64,000 bases of DNA from Amycolatopsis taiwanensis DSM 45107 (GTDB taxonomy: Bacteria; Actinomycetota; Actinomycetes; Mycobacteriales; Pseudonocardiaceae): NCBI RefSeq assembly GCF_000519205.1, contig NZ_JAFB01000005.1, forward strand, positions 101,724 through 165,723. Direction: 5' to 3'. The position numbers and the translations under genes are program-made. How positions within the stretch are numbered: position 1 is the stretch's first letter; each line of letters begins with the position of its first letter. Of this stretch, positions 9,263 to 17,854 are shown piece by piece. The notes beneath the pieces are model-generated. The model saw only the letters and a program-made list of their open reading frames with translations. It made no database searches and was not told where the DNA came from.

Positions 9263-9652
9263 ATGGTGGAAGAAATGAAGACCTACCACGCTGACGTCAC
9301 CCGTGACGGAAAGTTCTGGCTCATCCGAGTCCGAGAGATCGACCGATCCACCCAAGCCCTCCGCTACAAGGACGTCGCAGCAATGGCGAGCGACCTCATC
9401 GAGATCATGGAAGACCTGCACAACGACGAGTACGATCTTCACCTCAACGTGCATCTGCCACCTTCGGTGAAGGATCACCAGGCTCGCGCCGAAGTCCTCC
9501 GCGCGGAAGCCCAACGTAAGCAGGCAGAAGCGGCGGCCGAAAATCGCGCGGCGGTACAAGAGTTGCTTGCACTGGGGCTCTCCCAGCGCGAAGCGGGCGA
9601 CGTACTCGGCGTGTCGTTCCAACGCGTCAGCCAGTTGGCGAAGTCGTCCTGA
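9263..9652 (+). CDS. HicB-like domain plus C-terminal helix-turn-helix protein
   Basis: 129 aa. Residues about 5-65 (TYHADVTRDGKFWLIRVREID...) have the β-β-β-α look of HicB antitoxins. Residues 70-100 are an Ala/Glu/Arg-rich helix. Residues 100-127 (LLALGLSQREAGDVLGVSFQRVSQ) form a helix-turn-helix. No HicA toxin or other toxin follows; the next gene is dus. It may be a solitary DNA-binding antitoxin relative. ATG at 9263 chosen; ATG at 9275 is an alternative. Confidence 0.6.
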   Translation: MVEEMKTYHADVTRDGKFWLIRVREIDRSTQALRYKDVAAMASDLIEIMEDLHNDEYDLHLNVHLPPSVKDHQARAEVLRAEAQRKQAEAAAENRAAVQELLALGLSQREAGDVLGVSFQRVSQLAKSS

Positions 9653-9688
9653 ACACCCTGTCGGCGGTGACGGACATCACCGGCGACA

Positions 9689-10834
9689 ATGGAGGGCGTG
9701 ACCGCGACCCTGAGCAAGCCCGCACTGAAGATCGGCCCCTACGAGGTCGACCCTCCCGTGGTGCTGGCACCGATGGCGGGCATCACGAACGTCGCGTTTC
9801 GCCGGCTCTGCCGGGAGTACGGCGCGGGACTCTACGTGTGCGAGATGATCACCGCACGGGCCGTCGTCGAACGACACCCGGGCACGATGCACATGATGTC
9901 CTTCGACAAGGGCGAATACCCGCGCTCGATGCAGCTCTACGGCGTCGACCCGAAGACCATGGCGGAAGCCGTCAAGATCATTGTCGGGGAGGGCCTCGCC
10001 GACCACATCGACTCCAACTTCGGCTGCCCGGTGGCGAAGGTGACCCGCAAGGGCGGTGGGGCCGCGCTACCGTTCAAACGGAAGCTCTTCGGCGACATCG
10101 TCAAGGCGTCCGTGCGGGCCGCGGAATCCGCCGGGATTCCGTTCACGGTCAAGTTCCGCATCGGCATCGACGACGACCACCACACCTACCTCGACGCCGG
10201 CCGCATCGCCGAAGCCGAGGGAGCGGCGGCGGTGTCCCTGCATGCGCGCACCGCGGCCCAGCGCTACTCCGGCCAGGCGGACTGGAGCGCGATCGCGCGG
10301 CTCAAGGAGGCCGTGCGGACCATCCCGGTGCTGGGCAACGGCGACATCTTCACCGCCGACGACGCGCTGCGGATGGTGGCTGAGACCGGTTGTGACGGCG
10401 TGGTCGTCGGGCGTGGCTGCCTCGGCAGGCCGTGGCTGTTCGGCGAACTGGAGGCCGCGTTCGCCGGCCGCGAGATCCCGGCCGGCCCGTCACTGGGCGA
10501 GGTCGCCCGCGTCCTGCGGCGTCACGCCGAACTGCTGGTCGAGCACGACGGCCCGGACAAGGCCATGCGCGACCTGCGCAAGCACATGGCCTGGTACTTC
10601 ATGGGTTTCCCGGTCGGCTCGGAACTCCGCCGCCGGTTCGCCATGATCTCTTCGCTGGACGAACTCGACGAACTCATCACCCAGCTCGACCACGATGCCC
10701 CGTTCCCCACGGCCGGCACGGGCCCGCGTGGACGCCAGGGCTCGCCCGGCAAGGTCACCCTGCCGCACGGCTGGCTCGACGACCCCGACGACGACCTCGT
10801 CCCCGAAGCCGAAGACATGCACTCCGGCGGTTAG
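9689..10834 (+). CDS. dusB: tRNA-dihydrouridine synthase, DusB type
   Basis: 381 aa. FMN enzyme that reduces uridine to dihydrouridine in the D-loop of tRNA. Visible: VVLAPMAGITNVAFRRLCRE (phosphate and FMN binding), SNFGCPVAKVTRKGGGAAL with the catalytic Cys, FTVKFRIGIDD, SLHARTAAQRYSG, IPVLGNGDIF and VVVGRGCLGRPW. It ends with an HHD-like helical tRNA-binding region. The start is ambiguous: ATG 9689 or GTG 9698, the latter preceded by GGAGG at very short spacing. Confidence 0.93.
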   Translation: MEGVTATLSKPALKIGPYEVDPPVVLAPMAGITNVAFRRLCREYGAGLYVCEMITARAVVERHPGTMHMMSFDKGEYPRSMQLYGVDPKTMAEAVKIIVGEGLADHIDSNFGCPVAKVTRKGGGAALPFKRKLFGDIVKASVRAAESAGIPFTVKFRIGIDDDHHTYLDAGRIAEAEGAAAVSLHARTAAQRYSGQADWSAIARLKEAVRTIPVLGNGDIFTADDALRMVAETGCDGVVVGRGCLGRPWLFGELEAAFAGREIPAGPSLGEVARVLRRHAELLVEHDGPDKAMRDLRKHMAWYFMGFPVGSELRRRFAMISSLDELDELITQLDHDAPFPTAGTGPRGRQGSPGKVTLPHGWLDDPDDDLVPEAEDMHSGG

Positions 10835-10902
10835 CCCGGCGTTCCTGCCCGGAATCGGGCAGAAATCTTGCAGTGAGCCGACCGGCAGGTACCGTCGAAC
10901 AC

Positions 10903-11163
10903 ATGCCGCCCGCCGATCTGGTCCGCCGCGTCGCCGAGTCCACCGGGCTCCCCGTGCCGGTCGCGGAGCGAGTGATCGCCGACGTGGTGGCCTACTTCCG
11001 TGAAACGACCGAGCAGTTCGTCCGGCGGCGTCACGGTGAGCTGCAGCGGCGCGGCCGCAAGAACGCCGAGATCTGGGAAATCCTCGCGGACGAGCTGTCC
11101 AAGCGACCGGTGTACGCGGGTGAGCTGTCCGAACGCCAGTTACGGCGAATCGTCTACGGCTGA
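10903..11163 (+). CDS. Small conserved hypothetical protein between dusB and glmS
   Basis: 86 aa, highly charged and helical: PADLVRRVAESTGLPVPVAERVI, then ETTEQFVRRRHGELQRRG, then SERQLRRIVYG at the end. No catalytic motif is visible. The first 25 residues look like a small HTH or helical hairpin but this is not decisive. ATG at 10903 is chosen; an in-frame GTG at 10873 would add 10 residues. It ends 40 bases before glmS on the same strand. Confidence 0.6.
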   Translation: MPPADLVRRVAESTGLPVPVAERVIADVVAYFRETTEQFVRRRHGELQRRGRKNAEIWEILADELSKRPVYAGELSERQLRRIVYG

Positions 11164-11203
11164 GTAGTTGGATGGCCGCGACCGCCGGAGAACAGGAGTG
11201 CAC

Positions 11204-13030
11204 ATGTGCGGAATCGTCGGATACATCGGCAGGCGGCGCGCCACCCCGATCCTGCTGGAAGGCCTGCGACGGCTCGAATACCGCGGCTATGACTCCGCCG
11301 GTGTGGCGGTCGCGCACCGCGGCCGGCTCAAGGTCACGAAGGCTGCGGTACGCATCGACGAGTTGCGCGAACTGCTGGAGGAGGACCAGCCGGGCCAGGT
11401 CGGCATCGCACACACCCGGTGGGCGACGCACGGAGAGCCGACCGACGCCAACGCGCATCCGCACCTGGACGAGGCCAAGCGGATCGCCGTGGTGCACAAC
11501 GGCATCATCGAAAACGCAGAACGCCTGCGTGACAGGCTCGCCGAGGACGGCGTGAAGCTGGCGTCGGACACCGACACCGAAGCCCTCGCCCACCTCATCG
11601 CCGCCGAACTCACCAATGGCGCCGAGTCCCTCGAAGACGCCGTCCGCACCACGCTTCGCGGCGTGAACGGCGCATACGGGCTGGTCGTGCTCGACGTCCA
11701 GGATCCGGGCCAGCTCGTGGTCGCACGGAACGGCAGCCCGATCGTGCTCGGCATCGGCGACGGCGAGATGTTCGTCGCCTCGGACGTGGCCGCGCTGGTC
11801 CGGCACACCCAACGCGTGGTGTATCTCGATGACGGCGAGCTGGCCACGCTGTCGGCCGACGACTTCAGCACCAGCACCCTGCAAGCCCACCGAACAGCGA
11901 AGACGCCGACCACGGTCGATGTCGACGACGCCGATTACGAGCTGTCCGGCTACGCGAGCTTCATGCACAAGGAAATCTCCGAGCAGCCGGAGGCACTCCG
12001 CCGGGCCCTGCTCGGCCGGCTGGACGAGCGGTTCGCCACGGCCCGGCTCGGCGGTATCAATCTCGACGCCCGCGCGCTGCGCTCGATCCGCCGGGTGAAG
12101 TTCCTCGGCTGCGGGTCGGCCTACTACGCGGGCCAGCTCGGCGCGAACCTGGTCGAGGAGTGGGCCAGGCTGCCCGCCGACGCCGAGCCCGCCTCGGAGT
12201 TCCGCTACCGCAACCCGGTCGTCGAAGAAGACACGCTCTACGTCGCGGTCAGCCAGTCCGGGGAAACCGCGGACACCCTGGCCGCCGTCCAGGAGTTGCG
12301 GCGCAAGGGCGGCCGGGTGATCGGCGCGGTGAACGTGGTCGGCAGCGCGATCGGCCGGGAGTGCGGCAGCGGCGTGTTCCTGCACGCGGGGCCGGAGGTT
12401 TCGGTCGCCTCGACCAAGGCGTACACGAACATGGGTGCCTGCTTCGCGATGCTGGCGCTGCTGCTGGGCCGGGTTCGCGACCTTTCGGTGTCGGACGGCG
12501 CGCGGATCGTCGCCGCGCTTTCCGAACTACCCGACAAGATCGCCGAGGTGCTCGAGGCGGAGGACGCGATCGCCGAAGTCGCGGAAAAGCACAGCACTGC
12601 CGAGCGAATGTTCTACATCGGGCGGGTACGCACCTGGCCGACGGCTCGGGAAGGCGCGCAGAAGCTCAAGGAAATCTCGTACGTCCATGCTGAGGCGTAT
12701 CAGGCGGCCGAACTGAAGCACGGTCCCCTCGCGTTGATCGACGCCACCATGCCTTCCGTCGTGCTCATCCCGGACGACGAGTTGCTGACCAAGAACCTCG
12801 CGACCATCGAGCAGATCAAGGCGCGCGGCGGTCCGGTGATCGCGGTGACCAATGCCGAACTGCCGAACGGGCTGGCGGACTCGGTGATCCGGGTGCCGCG
12901 CAGTGAACCGGAGCTCGACCCGATCCTGTTCACCGTCCCGCTGCAGATCTTCGCCTACCACCTTGCCCGCCAACTCGGGCGGGATATTGACAAACCGCGC
13001 AATCTTGCCAAGAGTGTCACGGTCGAGTAG
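11204..13030 (+). CDS. glmS: Glutamine-fructose-6-phosphate aminotransferase (isomerizing)
   Basis: 608 aa. Makes glucosamine-6-phosphate from fructose-6-phosphate and glutamine, the first step toward UDP-GlcNAc and peptidoglycan. ATG at 11204 has AGGAG five bases upstream and gives MCGIVGYIG, so Cys2 becomes the N-terminal nucleophile after Met removal. Residues 2-220 are the class II glutaminase (HTRWATHG, HNGIIEN). Two SIS domains follow (LGCGSAYYAG, SQSGETADTL, STKAYTN; then KEISYVHAEAYQAAELKHGP). The end LAKSVTVE carries the conserved C-terminal Lys. No glmS ribozyme is seen upstream. Confidence 0.97.
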   Translation: MCGIVGYIGRRRATPILLEGLRRLEYRGYDSAGVAVAHRGRLKVTKAAVRIDELRELLEEDQPGQVGIAHTRWATHGEPTDANAHPHLDEAKRIAVVHNGIIENAERLRDRLAEDGVKLASDTDTEALAHLIAAELTNGAESLEDAVRTTLRGVNGAYGLVVLDVQDPGQLVVARNGSPIVLGIGDGEMFVASDVAALVRHTQRVVYLDDGELATLSADDFSTSTLQAHRTAKTPTTVDVDDADYELSGYASFMHKEISEQPEALRRALLGRLDERFATARLGGINLDARALRSIRRVKFLGCGSAYYAGQLGANLVEEWARLPADAEPASEFRYRNPVVEEDTLYVAVSQSGETADTLAAVQELRRKGGRVIGAVNVVGSAIGRECGSGVFLHAGPEVSVASTKAYTNMGACFAMLALLLGRVRDLSVSDGARIVAALSELPDKIAEVLEAEDAIAEVAEKHSTAERMFYIGRVRTWPTAREGAQKLKEISYVHAEAYQAAELKHGPLALIDATMPSVVLIPDDELLTKNLATIEQIKARGGPVIAVTNAELPNGLADSVIRVPRSEPELDPILFTVPLQIFAYHLARQLGRDIDKPRNLAKSVTVE

Positions 13031-13167
13031 CGGCGATTAATCGAAAACAAAACACTTTCGGCCGAATTTTTGTGCTATCGGTCGCGAGTCCGGCACATTC
13101 CGGCGGACAGTCGCTAAGCTTGCGCTCCCGGTCGACCGACCGAGTAACGCATGGAGGATGGGGGGTC

Positions 13168-13407
13168 ATGGCCTTCAACGCGATGTGGAAGCCCGGACCA
13201 GAAGCCGTCGCCGGCATGCACCTACACGACACGACAAGCCAGCCGGCATTGGTGATCTATCTCGACCCGGACAGCCTTGCCATCATGCCGCCACGCGATC
13301 AGGACGACTGGCCTGATTTCATTCGGCTCATGCACGAACTGCGCGACGGCGCGATCGATGTGGCGGACCACCTGAGCCGGGCAATCGGCGGCAGCCACGA
13401 TCATTAG
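13168..13407 (+). CDS. Small hypothetical protein
   Basis: 79 aa: begins AFNAMWKPGPEA, with LVIYLDPDSLAI and WPDFIRLMHELRDGAID later, ending in a His-rich tail. No family recognised. ATG 13168 follows GGAGG about ten bases upstream and a G-run. It has normal actinobacterial codon usage and sits between glmS and a tandem-repeat array. Confidence 0.55.
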   Translation: MAFNAMWKPGPEAVAGMHLHDTTSQPALVIYLDPDSLAIMPPRDQDDWPDFIRLMHELRDGAIDVADHLSRAIGGSHDH

Positions 13408-13461
13408 TACCCGGATTAACCGGGTACGGATCGTCAATTTCCGTACGTAAGTCCCGCTTGC

Positions 13462-13700
13462 GCGAGTCCCACGTTCCCGTCACGCGAGTCCCACGTTCCG
13501 GTAGCGTGAGTTCCACGTTCCGGGCTCCTGGAAGGTAGGACACGCGCGACGGGAGCGTGGGACACACACGACGGGAATGTGGGACACGCGCGACAGGACT
13601 GTGGGACACGCGCGACAGGACTGTGGGACACGCGCGACAGGACTGTGGGACACGCGCGACAGGACTGTGGGACACGCGCGACGGGAGTGTGGGACTCGCG
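13462..13700. repeat. 22-bp GC-rich tandem repeat array with inverted left flank
   Basis: From 13535 to 13700 a 22-base unit, roughly GTGGGACACGCGCGACAGGA plus CT, is repeated seven and a half times; the four copies from 13579 to 13666 are identical. Left of it, 13462-13527 holds three copies of a related unit in the opposite orientation (GCGAGTCCCACGTTCCCGTC). The array separates two same-strand genes. Similar units recur at 37587-37643 and, more diverged, near 19090-19172. Copies with identical sequence mean recent slippage or gene conversion. Confidence 0.9.
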
Positions 13701-13756
13701 GCAGCGGCGGCCTTTCCGCCACAGCACCGTCCGATGCGGACAGACGGGGAGCGGGA

Positions 13757-14893
13757 GTGACGGCGATCGTCCTGACGGGAGCATCGGTCCTGGATCCCGA
13801 CACGGGTTCGACCGAGCGCGCCGACGTCCTTCTCCGTGATGGCCGGATAGCCGCGGTCGGGAGCGGCATCGACGGCGATGAACGTGTGGAGTGCGGTGGC
13901 GGCGTGCTCGTGCCCGGTCTCATCGACTGCCATGTGCACGTCGCGTTCCCTCGTCCCGAACCGCTTCCCCGAAGCGCGCGGATTCTCGAAGCGGTGCCGG
14001 TACTGCAGCGCTTGCTGTCCCACGGGATCACCACCGTTCGTGATGCCTGGGGCGCCGATGCCGGGTTCACGCATGCCTTGCGGCAGCAGTGGATCACCGG
14101 CCCGGACCTGTTGATCAGCCTCCGCCAGCTGTCCCCCACGGGCGGGCTGGGCGACGCGTGGGAACCGGACACCGGGGCCACGGACCGGCTTGGTGATCCG
14201 GCACTGCCGGATCCGGTGTTCGACAGTCCGGACGCGGCCAGAGCGGCGGTGCGGCGGATGGTGCGGGCCGGCGTGGACTGGATCAAGATCGGCGCGGGCG
14301 GTGCGTTGCGTTCGGTGCGCGAGGGACGCGAAATCTGCGCCACCGACGAGGAACTCCGTGCAGTCGTCGACGAAGCCGGGCGGTGCGATCGCGACGTCTT
14401 GGCCCACGCTCACAGCCCACTTGCCGCCATCACGGCCAGCAGAGCCGGAGTGCGCAGCATCGAGCACGGGGTCTTCCTGAACGAAGACGCAGTGGCCGCG
14501 ATGAAGGAACACGGTTGCTGGTACGTGCCGACCCTGGCCCCGATTGCCGGCCTCGGTGACGAATCGGCAATCGCCGCGCACCATCGCTCCCTGGCGCTGG
14601 CGATCGACGCGGGCATTCCGGTCGCCGCCGGATCCGACCTGGCCGTTCGGCCCCACGTCGATCTGCTCTCGGAGATTCGCTTGCTGGCAACGGCTGGGCT
14701 TGGTGACGCCGGAGCGTGGAAAGCGGCGACCAGTGAAGCCGCACGTCTGTTGCGCCTCGACCACGATCGCGGTCGAATCGAACCCGGGCTACGGGCAGAC
14801 CTGGCGTTGCTCGATGGCCCCGGGCTGAGCGTTGAAGACCTCCCCAGCCGGATCAGAGCGGTCTGGCACGACGGGCGACAGGTCAGGGGATGA
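13757..14893 (+). CDS. Metal-dependent amidohydrolase, imidazolonepropionase-like
   Basis: 378 aa from GTG 13757, preceded by GGGGAG. The frame is open further upstream but only through the repeat array. Visible: small β-domain start (VLTGASVLDPDTG), LIDCHVHVAFP with two metal His, GVDWIKIGAGG with the likely carboxylated Lys, LAHAHS and IEHG with further metal His, and AGSDLAVRP with the catalytic Asp. Members hydrolyse cyclic amides, Xaa-Pro dipeptides or related amide bonds. Substrate not predictable here. Confidence 0.85.
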   Translation: MTAIVLTGASVLDPDTGSTERADVLLRDGRIAAVGSGIDGDERVECGGGVLVPGLIDCHVHVAFPRPEPLPRSARILEAVPVLQRLLSHGITTVRDAWGADAGFTHALRQQWITGPDLLISLRQLSPTGGLGDAWEPDTGATDRLGDPALPDPVFDSPDAARAAVRRMVRAGVDWIKIGAGGALRSVREGREICATDEELRAVVDEAGRCDRDVLAHAHSPLAAITASRAGVRSIEHGVFLNEDAVAAMKEHGCWYVPTLAPIAGLGDESAIAAHHRSLALAIDAGIPVAAGSDLAVRPHVDLLSEIRLLATAGLGDAGAWKAATSEAARLLRLDHDRGRIEPGLRADLALLDGPGLSVEDLPSRIRAVWHDGRQVRG

Positions 14894-14901
14894 CCGTCGG
14901 G

Positions 14902-15672
14902 TCAGGGACGGGGCGCCTTTTCACCGTGCACGGCCAGATATTCAGCGGCGAGCCAGGGACCAAGGTCGTCCACCAGCATGTCGATCACGGCCGGATCGGT
15001 TGAAGGTGCCCGGCCGACGGCCGCGGCGATCCGCATCTGCGCCGCGCGCTCGGGGTAATAGCGGCCGAAGAGTTCGGCCGACTCGCCGAGATCGCTGGTC
15101 CAGCCACCCCAGCGGGGCATGATCAACGTGAATCCCGTACGGACGACACGACGGGCGACGGAGCGACTCAACGCCTTGCGCTCGCCGTCCGTCACGGCCT
15201 CCCCGGCCCGCTTTCGCCAGCTCGGGAGCAGGAGGCCCAGATCGCCGTTCGTCTCGCGGGCCAGCAGTGAAGTCGGACGATAACGGGGCAGCCGCTCGGC
15301 AAGGTCATCGCCGAGCAACGGGGTGCACAGGCAGGCGACGAAGAACCCGCCGTCGTAAAGGTCGGCGAGCAGACTGCGTGCGCTGGAAAGCGCAATGCCC
15401 ACGCCATCGATCTGGGAGAACCCCCGATCGAGCGCGGCCTCGATCACCTTCGCGTCGGCACGATCGGCTTCGGTCGGCTCGTCACGGAGGGCGAGCAGCA
15501 GGTCGAGATCCGACACCCCTGGAACGGCCGTGCCGCGCGGAATACTGCCGTAAAGGTAGGCACTGTGCAGCCGCGTGGCCCCGAAAGTCTCGGATATGTG
15601 AGCCCGAGCCGCGTCAACGACGGGCACGAACGCTTGCGGAACTCGATCCAGACCGCCTTCCCGTGCGATCAT
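14902..15672 (-). CDS. Nucleotidyltransferase-fold protein (aminoglycoside-type)
   Basis: 256 aa. YLYGSIPRGTAVPGVSDLDLLL carries the polymerase-β-type GS motif followed by the paired acidic residues SDLDLLL needed for metal and NTP binding. The later part is helical and ends FGRYYPERAAQM...LAAEYLAVHGE, resembling ANT(3'')-like and other adenylyltransferases. ATG at 15672 is preceded by AGGACGG; a longer frame to 15744 has no good site. Substrate unknown; antibiotic modification is possible but not shown. Ends 8 bases from the convergent amidohydrolase. Confidence 0.7.
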   Translation of the reverse strand: MIAREGGLDRVPQAFVPVVDAARAHISETFGATRLHSAYLYGSIPRGTAVPGVSDLDLLLALRDEPTEADRADAKVIEAALDRGFSQIDGVGIALSSARSLLADLYDGGFFVACLCTPLLGDDLAERLPRYRPTSLLARETNGDLGLLLPSWRKRAGEAVTDGERKALSRSVARRVVRTGFTLIMPRWGGWTSDLGESAELFGRYYPERAAQMRIAAAVGRAPSTDPAVIDMLVDDLGPWLAAEYLAVHGEKAPRP

Positions 15673-15754
15673 TCCGTCCTGGTCCACCCCTCGCCCGTCC
15701 ACGGACTCACTATGCCCGGCGGCTTCGCTTTCCGCCGAACACATTTCGGCTTGG

Positions 15755-16387
15755 TCAGGACGGTGAGATCAGCAACTGGACGGCGAGTGCAGCCATCACG
15801 GCGCTGGAGACCAGGGACGTGCCCAACCGGCCGCGGCGTCCGGCCAGCATTCGACCGATGGCTGCCCCGCCGCCGGCGAGCAGGAGCTGCCAACTGGCGG
15901 AAGCCGCGAAGGCGGCGAGGACGAACACGGCCTTGTCCACGTAGTCCGGAGCCGCGCTGCTCTTGTTGGCGAGCACCAGCGCAGCGAAGTAGATCAGGGT
16001 GGTCGGGTTCATCATGGTGATGCCCAGGAGCCCGAAATAGGCCCGGACCGCATTCAGCGGTGCGCGATCAGGCCGGCTTGTCGTCTGTCGTTTGCGGTAC
16101 TGGCCGATCGCAACGACAGCACCACGGACCGCCAGCGCGACGAGTACCAAGACCGAAGCCCAGCGCAGGGGAAGCATGATCGGCTCGATCGTGGCGGCGA
16201 GCGTGGACCCGCCGACCATCGCGATCATCGCGTATAAGCCGTCGGCGGTCGCGACTCCCAGCGCGGCGCAAGCGCCGATCCGCAACGCGGTCCGCGCGGA
16301 GAGGGCCATGAGATAAGTCCCGACCGCTCCCACCGGCACAGCAATGCCATAACCAGCGAGAAGCCCCGAGACCAGGGCGGCGCTCAC
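15755..16387 (-). CDS. LysE/RhtB-family amino-acid exporter
   Basis: 210 aa with about six hydrophobic segments: N-terminal GYGIAVPVGAVGTYLMALSA, then LGVATADGLYAMIAMVGG, LRWASVLVLVALAVRGAV, a charged cytoplasmic loop, and FGLLGITMMNPTTLIYFAALV with the conserved NP. This is the LysE layout, though the first helix has PVGAVG where PGP is usual. GTG start at 16387. Likely exports an amino acid or related metabolite. Confidence 0.85.
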   Translation of the reverse strand: MSAALVSGLLAGYGIAVPVGAVGTYLMALSARTALRIGACAALGVATADGLYAMIAMVGGSTLAATIEPIMLPLRWASVLVLVALAVRGAVVAIGQYRKRQTTSRPDRAPLNAVRAYFGLLGITMMNPTTLIYFAALVLANKSSAAPDYVDKAVFVLAAFAASASWQLLLAGGGAAIGRMLAGRRGRLGTSLVSSAVMAALAVQLLISPS

Positions 16388-16565
16388 GCCTGCGACCGAG
16401 TCGACCTCCGCGATCGGCCCTGCTGCTGTCGGCCCCGCTCCGCACCTGCGGAGGAGAGCGTGGACAGCAGTAGAACCGGGGTCGTGGTCACGACTCGATC
16501 ATCTGGGTTACCGGCCACGCATGCAACGCATTTTCGACCTCACCGGATGGCGTACGTCCGGCTCG

Positions 16566-16811
16566 TCAGGCCGACTCGGACCCTGGCTTCTGCCGACCGA
16601 ACACGAAGTAGGCCACGGGCACCGCGCCGAAGGAGTTGACGAGGGTCACGACCGCGGCCCAGATCCACTTCGGTCCCCGAATCTGCCTGGCAGGGCGACG
16701 GGCGATGTCGACGAGCGCGGCGGTTTTGAGGCCACCTTCGGCAATCACCGCCGCGACGATGCGCCTGCGTTTGCGGGGATCGAGGTCGCGCCACCGCCGT
16801 TGACCAGTCAC
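16566..16811 (-). CDS. PLDc_N-domain small membrane protein
   Basis: 81 aa. GTG at 16809-16811 is fixed by a near-perfect ribosome site (AAGGAGG, six bases upstream); the longer open frame is not needed. The N-terminal half is basic and cytoplasmic (WRDLDPRKRRRIVAAVIAE). The C-terminal half, PKWIWAAVVTLVNSFGAVPVA then YFVFGRQK, is the PLDc_N two-helix membrane motif seen in many small actinobacterial proteins of unknown role. Confidence 0.8.
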   Translation of the reverse strand: MTGQRRWRDLDPRKRRRIVAAVIAEGGLKTAALVDIARRPARQIRGPKWIWAAVVTLVNSFGAVPVAYFVFGRQKPGSESA

Positions 16812-16875
16812 CGCATCCTCCTTATTGGCTCGACACACTGAGTCAATATTAGAACTCTGAGCATCGTGGACCTTC

Positions 16876-17137
16876 GTGAAGAGCGACACCATCACCCCGG
16901 ACAACGGACTGTCGCTGGTCGCCGTGCACGACCAGCAGATAGTCGGACATGTCATGTTCACCCGTAGCCTGCTTGACGCCCCACGGCGCTTGGTCGAGGT
17001 CCGGGTGCTCGCCCCGCTGGCGGTGGCGCCCGCTCACCAGCGGCGTGGGGTGGGCTCGGCCTTGGTCCGGCGGGGCGTGAAGATCCTTGCCAAGCGTGCG
17101 GTTCCGCTCGTCTTCCTCGAAGGGGACCCGGCGTACT
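16876..17137 (+). pseudogene. GNAT acetyltransferase fragment, truncated at both ends
   Basis: The frame encodes a clear GNAT core: VAVHDQQIVGHVMFTRS, VRVLAPLAVAPAHQRRGVGSAL (acetyl-CoA loop), then VPLVFLEGDPAYYA. In the YhbS-like branch the last motif continues RFGF and about 40 more residues; here similarity ends and the frame drifts into unrelated residues to a stop at 17241. The N-terminal strand and helix are also missing before 16876. I therefore call it a remnant. The inverted repeat at 17168-17237 begins shortly after the break. Confidence 0.6.
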
Positions 17138-17167
17138 ACGCGACCCCAATGCGTAAATTGCTCCTCG

Positions 17168-17237
17168 GCTTCAACTCAGGTAAACAGCCACGGGAAAATC
17201 GTTTGCGGGCTGGTTGGGGCCAGACAAGAGTTGAAGC
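17168..17237. repeat. 10-bp inverted repeat bracketing 50 bases
   Basis: GCTTCAACTC at 17168-17177 is matched by GAGTTGAAGC at 17228-17237, directly abutting the ATG of the next gene. It may be a regulatory stem for that gene or the scar of the event that truncated the GNAT gene upstream. Confidence 0.55.
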
Positions 17238-17771
17238 ATGACGGGAGAGTCCGATTCGATCGTTGTCAGGTCCGCACGTGCCGATGACGCGGACTCGATT
17301 GGACGCATCCACGTCGTGTCGTGGCAGTCTGCTTACCTTGATGCACTGCCCGAGGATTTCCTGCAGGGCTTGTCGATCGCTGACCGGCAGCAAGCATGGC
17401 GACAACGCTTGACCGCGGTCTCGGGGCCGGTACGCACATTGGTCGTGACCGACGGTGGGGCGGTTGCCGGGTTCGCGTGCGTGAGTGCGTCCCGCGATGA
17501 GGACGCGCCGGAGGGCACCGGTGAGTTGCTGAGCATCTATCTCGACCCCGCCAGCTGGAGTCAAGGACTGGGCCGGCGTCTGCACGCCGAGGCTGTGGAG
17601 ACGCTACGGCGGGACGGCTACCAGCGCGCCACCCTATGGGTGGTAGACAGCAACGCGCGCGCCCGGCGGTTCTATGAGCGCGCCGGATGGACGGCGGATG
17701 GTGCAAGCAAGGCCCACCCGCTGGCTGGCGGCCCGCCGCTAACGGTGGTCCGCTACGTGCTGCCACTGTAG
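17238..17771 (+). CDS. GNAT-family N-acetyltransferase
   Basis: 177 aa, complete GNAT fold. IVVRSARADDADSIGRIHVVSW is strand 1/helix 1; then GFACVSASRDED; GELLSIYLDPASWSQGLGRRLH carries the acetyl-CoA pyrophosphate loop (Q/R-x-x-G-x-G/A); ATLWVVDSNARARRFYERAGW is the typical end of the fold. It acetylates an amine on an unknown small molecule or protein. No clear ribosome site, as the inverted repeat runs up to the ATG. Confidence 0.88.
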   Translation: MTGESDSIVVRSARADDADSIGRIHVVSWQSAYLDALPEDFLQGLSIADRQQAWRQRLTAVSGPVRTLVVTDGGAVAGFACVSASRDEDAPEGTGELLSIYLDPASWSQGLGRRLHAEAVETLRRDGYQRATLWVVDSNARARRFYERAGWTADGASKAHPLAGGPPLTVVRYVLPL

Positions 17772-17854
17772 TCGATTATGCAGACTCCTAGTCCGAAGTG
17801 GACACTTTGCGAGTCCCTTCTTGAGAATGCCTCTTTGTCCGTAGAGTGTTGGTC

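Noticed and set aside
11164-11203. glmS ribozyme
   Set aside because: The leader is only 40 bases, with a plain ribosome site; no room or motif for the ribozyme, which is a firmicute feature.
13535-13700. CRISPR array
   Set aside because: Units are contiguous 22-mers without spacers, and no cas gene is nearby.
13577-13756. Long N-terminal extension of the amidohydrolase through the repeats
   Set aside because: The extension only encodes the tandem repeat in one frame; GTG 13757 has a ribosome site and begins exactly at the conserved domain.
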